A stretch of 5,730 nt of DNA from positions 1-5,730 of the forward strand of contig JALURI010000070.1 in assembly GCA_027016965.1 (NCBI GenBank), given 5' to 3'. The stretch is from Geoglobus sp. (GTDB lineage Archaea; Halobacteriota; Archaeoglobi; Archaeoglobales; Archaeoglobaceae). A program made the translations under genes and the position numbers. This document shows, one piece after another, positions 4,997 through 5,730 of this stretch (position 1 is its first letter; every line of letters begins with the position of its first letter). A model generated the notes under the pieces. It saw only the letters and a list, made by a program, of their open reading frames with translations. It had not been told where the DNA came from and ran no database searches.

Positions 4997-5730
4997 ATGG
5001 TTCTTAAAAGAAAGGTTGCATTTGTTGATTTAACAAAAGAGAAGACTGTTGTGGAAGAAATCCCCGTAAAACTGAGAAAAATACATCTTGGAGGAAGGGG
5101 GCTGAACTGGTATTACCTCTACAACAACATCCCAGCCAATGCTGATCCATTCGGTGAGGAGAACGTGCTTGCTGTCGGATCAGGATTGCTTTCAGGATTT
5201 CCAGCCCTTGGGGCAGGAAGAGCTCAGATCTCTGCCAAGAGCCCCATAACCGGAGGAGTTGGGGATTCAAACATGGGAGGGGCATTTGCTCCTCAGCTGA
5301 AATATGCGGGATTTGACCACATAATAATCAGAGGAAAGGCAAAGAGGCCCGTTTACATTCTTGTAAAAGATGGAGAGATTGAAATAAGGGGTGCCGAGCA
5401 TTTATGGGGGATGGACACCCACGAAACCCAGAAGGCAATAAGAGAGGAGATAGAAGATGAAAGGGCTGAATCAATGGTCATAGGAAGGGCTGGGGAGAAC
5501 AGGGTTGTTTTTGCCAATGTGATGAACGGAATCAAAAATTCTGGAGGGAGGAGCGGACTTGGAGCTGTGATGGGTTCAAAAAATCTGAAGGCGATTACAG
5601 CAAGTGGAGCCATAGACATTGAAGTGCATGATCCTGAAAATCTGCTCAGATATGCTCTTGAGGTTGATACAAGAGCTAGAAGCACGAAATGGGCAAAAAC
5701 TCTTGGGAGGCTTGGAACTCCTTTGCTTTA
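4997..5730 (+). CDS. aor: Aldehyde ferredoxin oxidoreductase family protein (partial, C-terminus beyond right edge)
   Basis: These are the first 244 codons of an AOR family tungsto- or molybdo-bispterin enzyme, which typically oxidises aldehydes to acids with ferredoxin; full members are about 600 residues. The visible part is the N-terminal cofactor-binding domain: VDLTKEK at 10-16, LGGRGLNWY at 31-39, GAGR with Arg75, SPITGGVGDSNMGGAFAP at 82-99, LKYAGFDHIIIRGKA at 101-115, GRAGENRV at 163-170 and GGRSGLGAVMGSKNLKAI at 183-200. The [4Fe-4S] cysteines lie in the missing C-terminal part and cannot be checked. GGTGG at 4988-4992 precedes the ATG by four bases, and the gene follows the zinc-ribbon gene by 9 bases. 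The family also contains the class II benzoyl-CoA reductase subunit BamB, but the motifs look closer to ordinary AORs. Substrate is not predictable. Confidence 0.93.
   Translation, partial: MVLKRKVAFVDLTKEKTVVEEIPVKLRKIHLGGRGLNWYYLYNNIPANADPFGEENVLAVGSGLLSGFPALGAGRAQISAKSPITGGVGDSNMGGAFAPQLKYAGFDHIIIRGKAKRPVYILVKDGEIEIRGAEHLWGMDTHETQKAIREEIEDERAESMVIGRAGENRVVFANVMNGIKNSGGRSGLGAVMGSKNLKAITASGAIDIEVHDPENLLRYALEVDTRARSTKWAKTLGRLGTPLL

Noticed and set aside
5004..5685. Minus-strand open frames opposite the AOR gene
   Set aside because: Shadows of the AOR coding strand, which shows continuous family motifs from 4997 to the right edge.

Overview
The window looks like a piece of a thermophilic archaeal chromosome, most likely from the Archaeoglobales (Archaeoglobus, Ferroglobus or Geoglobus type). 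The evidence is GGTGA/GGAGGTG-type ribosome binding sites, AT-rich archaeal BRE/TATA elements about 25-30 bases before first genes, heavy AGA/AGG and ATA codon use, K/E-rich proteins, and a tungsten/molybdenum aldehyde ferredoxin oxidoreductase (AOR) family gene. The genus is an inference from these traits; no ribosomal or other marker gene is present.

Left half (1-3703): a branched-chain/hydrophobic amino acid (HAAT, Liv) type ABC importer, split into two divergent units. On the minus strand lie a lipoprotein substrate-binding protein and then livH, which is cut by the left edge; the second permease livM would be expected beyond it. On the plus strand lie livG, livF (14-base overlap) and a small two-CBS-domain protein 12 bases later. 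The two units face away from a 57-base gap whose centre is one palindromic TATA-like element that could serve both directions. The CBS protein, apparently co-transcribed with the two ATPases, is a candidate regulator of the importer.

Middle (3704-4840): a short promoter region and a 250-residue short-chain dehydrogenase/reductase that resembles the alicyclic acyl-CoA dehydrogenase BadH. Its catalytic Asn position is occupied by Cys. A 311-base region without a convincing gene follows. It holds a T-rich terminator, two dyad elements, a TATA-like box at leaderless distance from a 14-codon micro-ORF, and the promoter of the next operon.

Right (4841-5730): a 48-residue protein with two CxxC pairs (zinc-ribbon-like), then after 9 bases the first 244 codons of an AOR family protein, cut by the right edge.

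Taken together, the window combines uptake of an organic acid or amino acid with redox enzymes acting on acyl-CoA or aldehyde intermediates. This fits an anaerobe that oxidises organic acids, possibly aromatic or alicyclic ones, but no substrate can be fixed from sequence alone.
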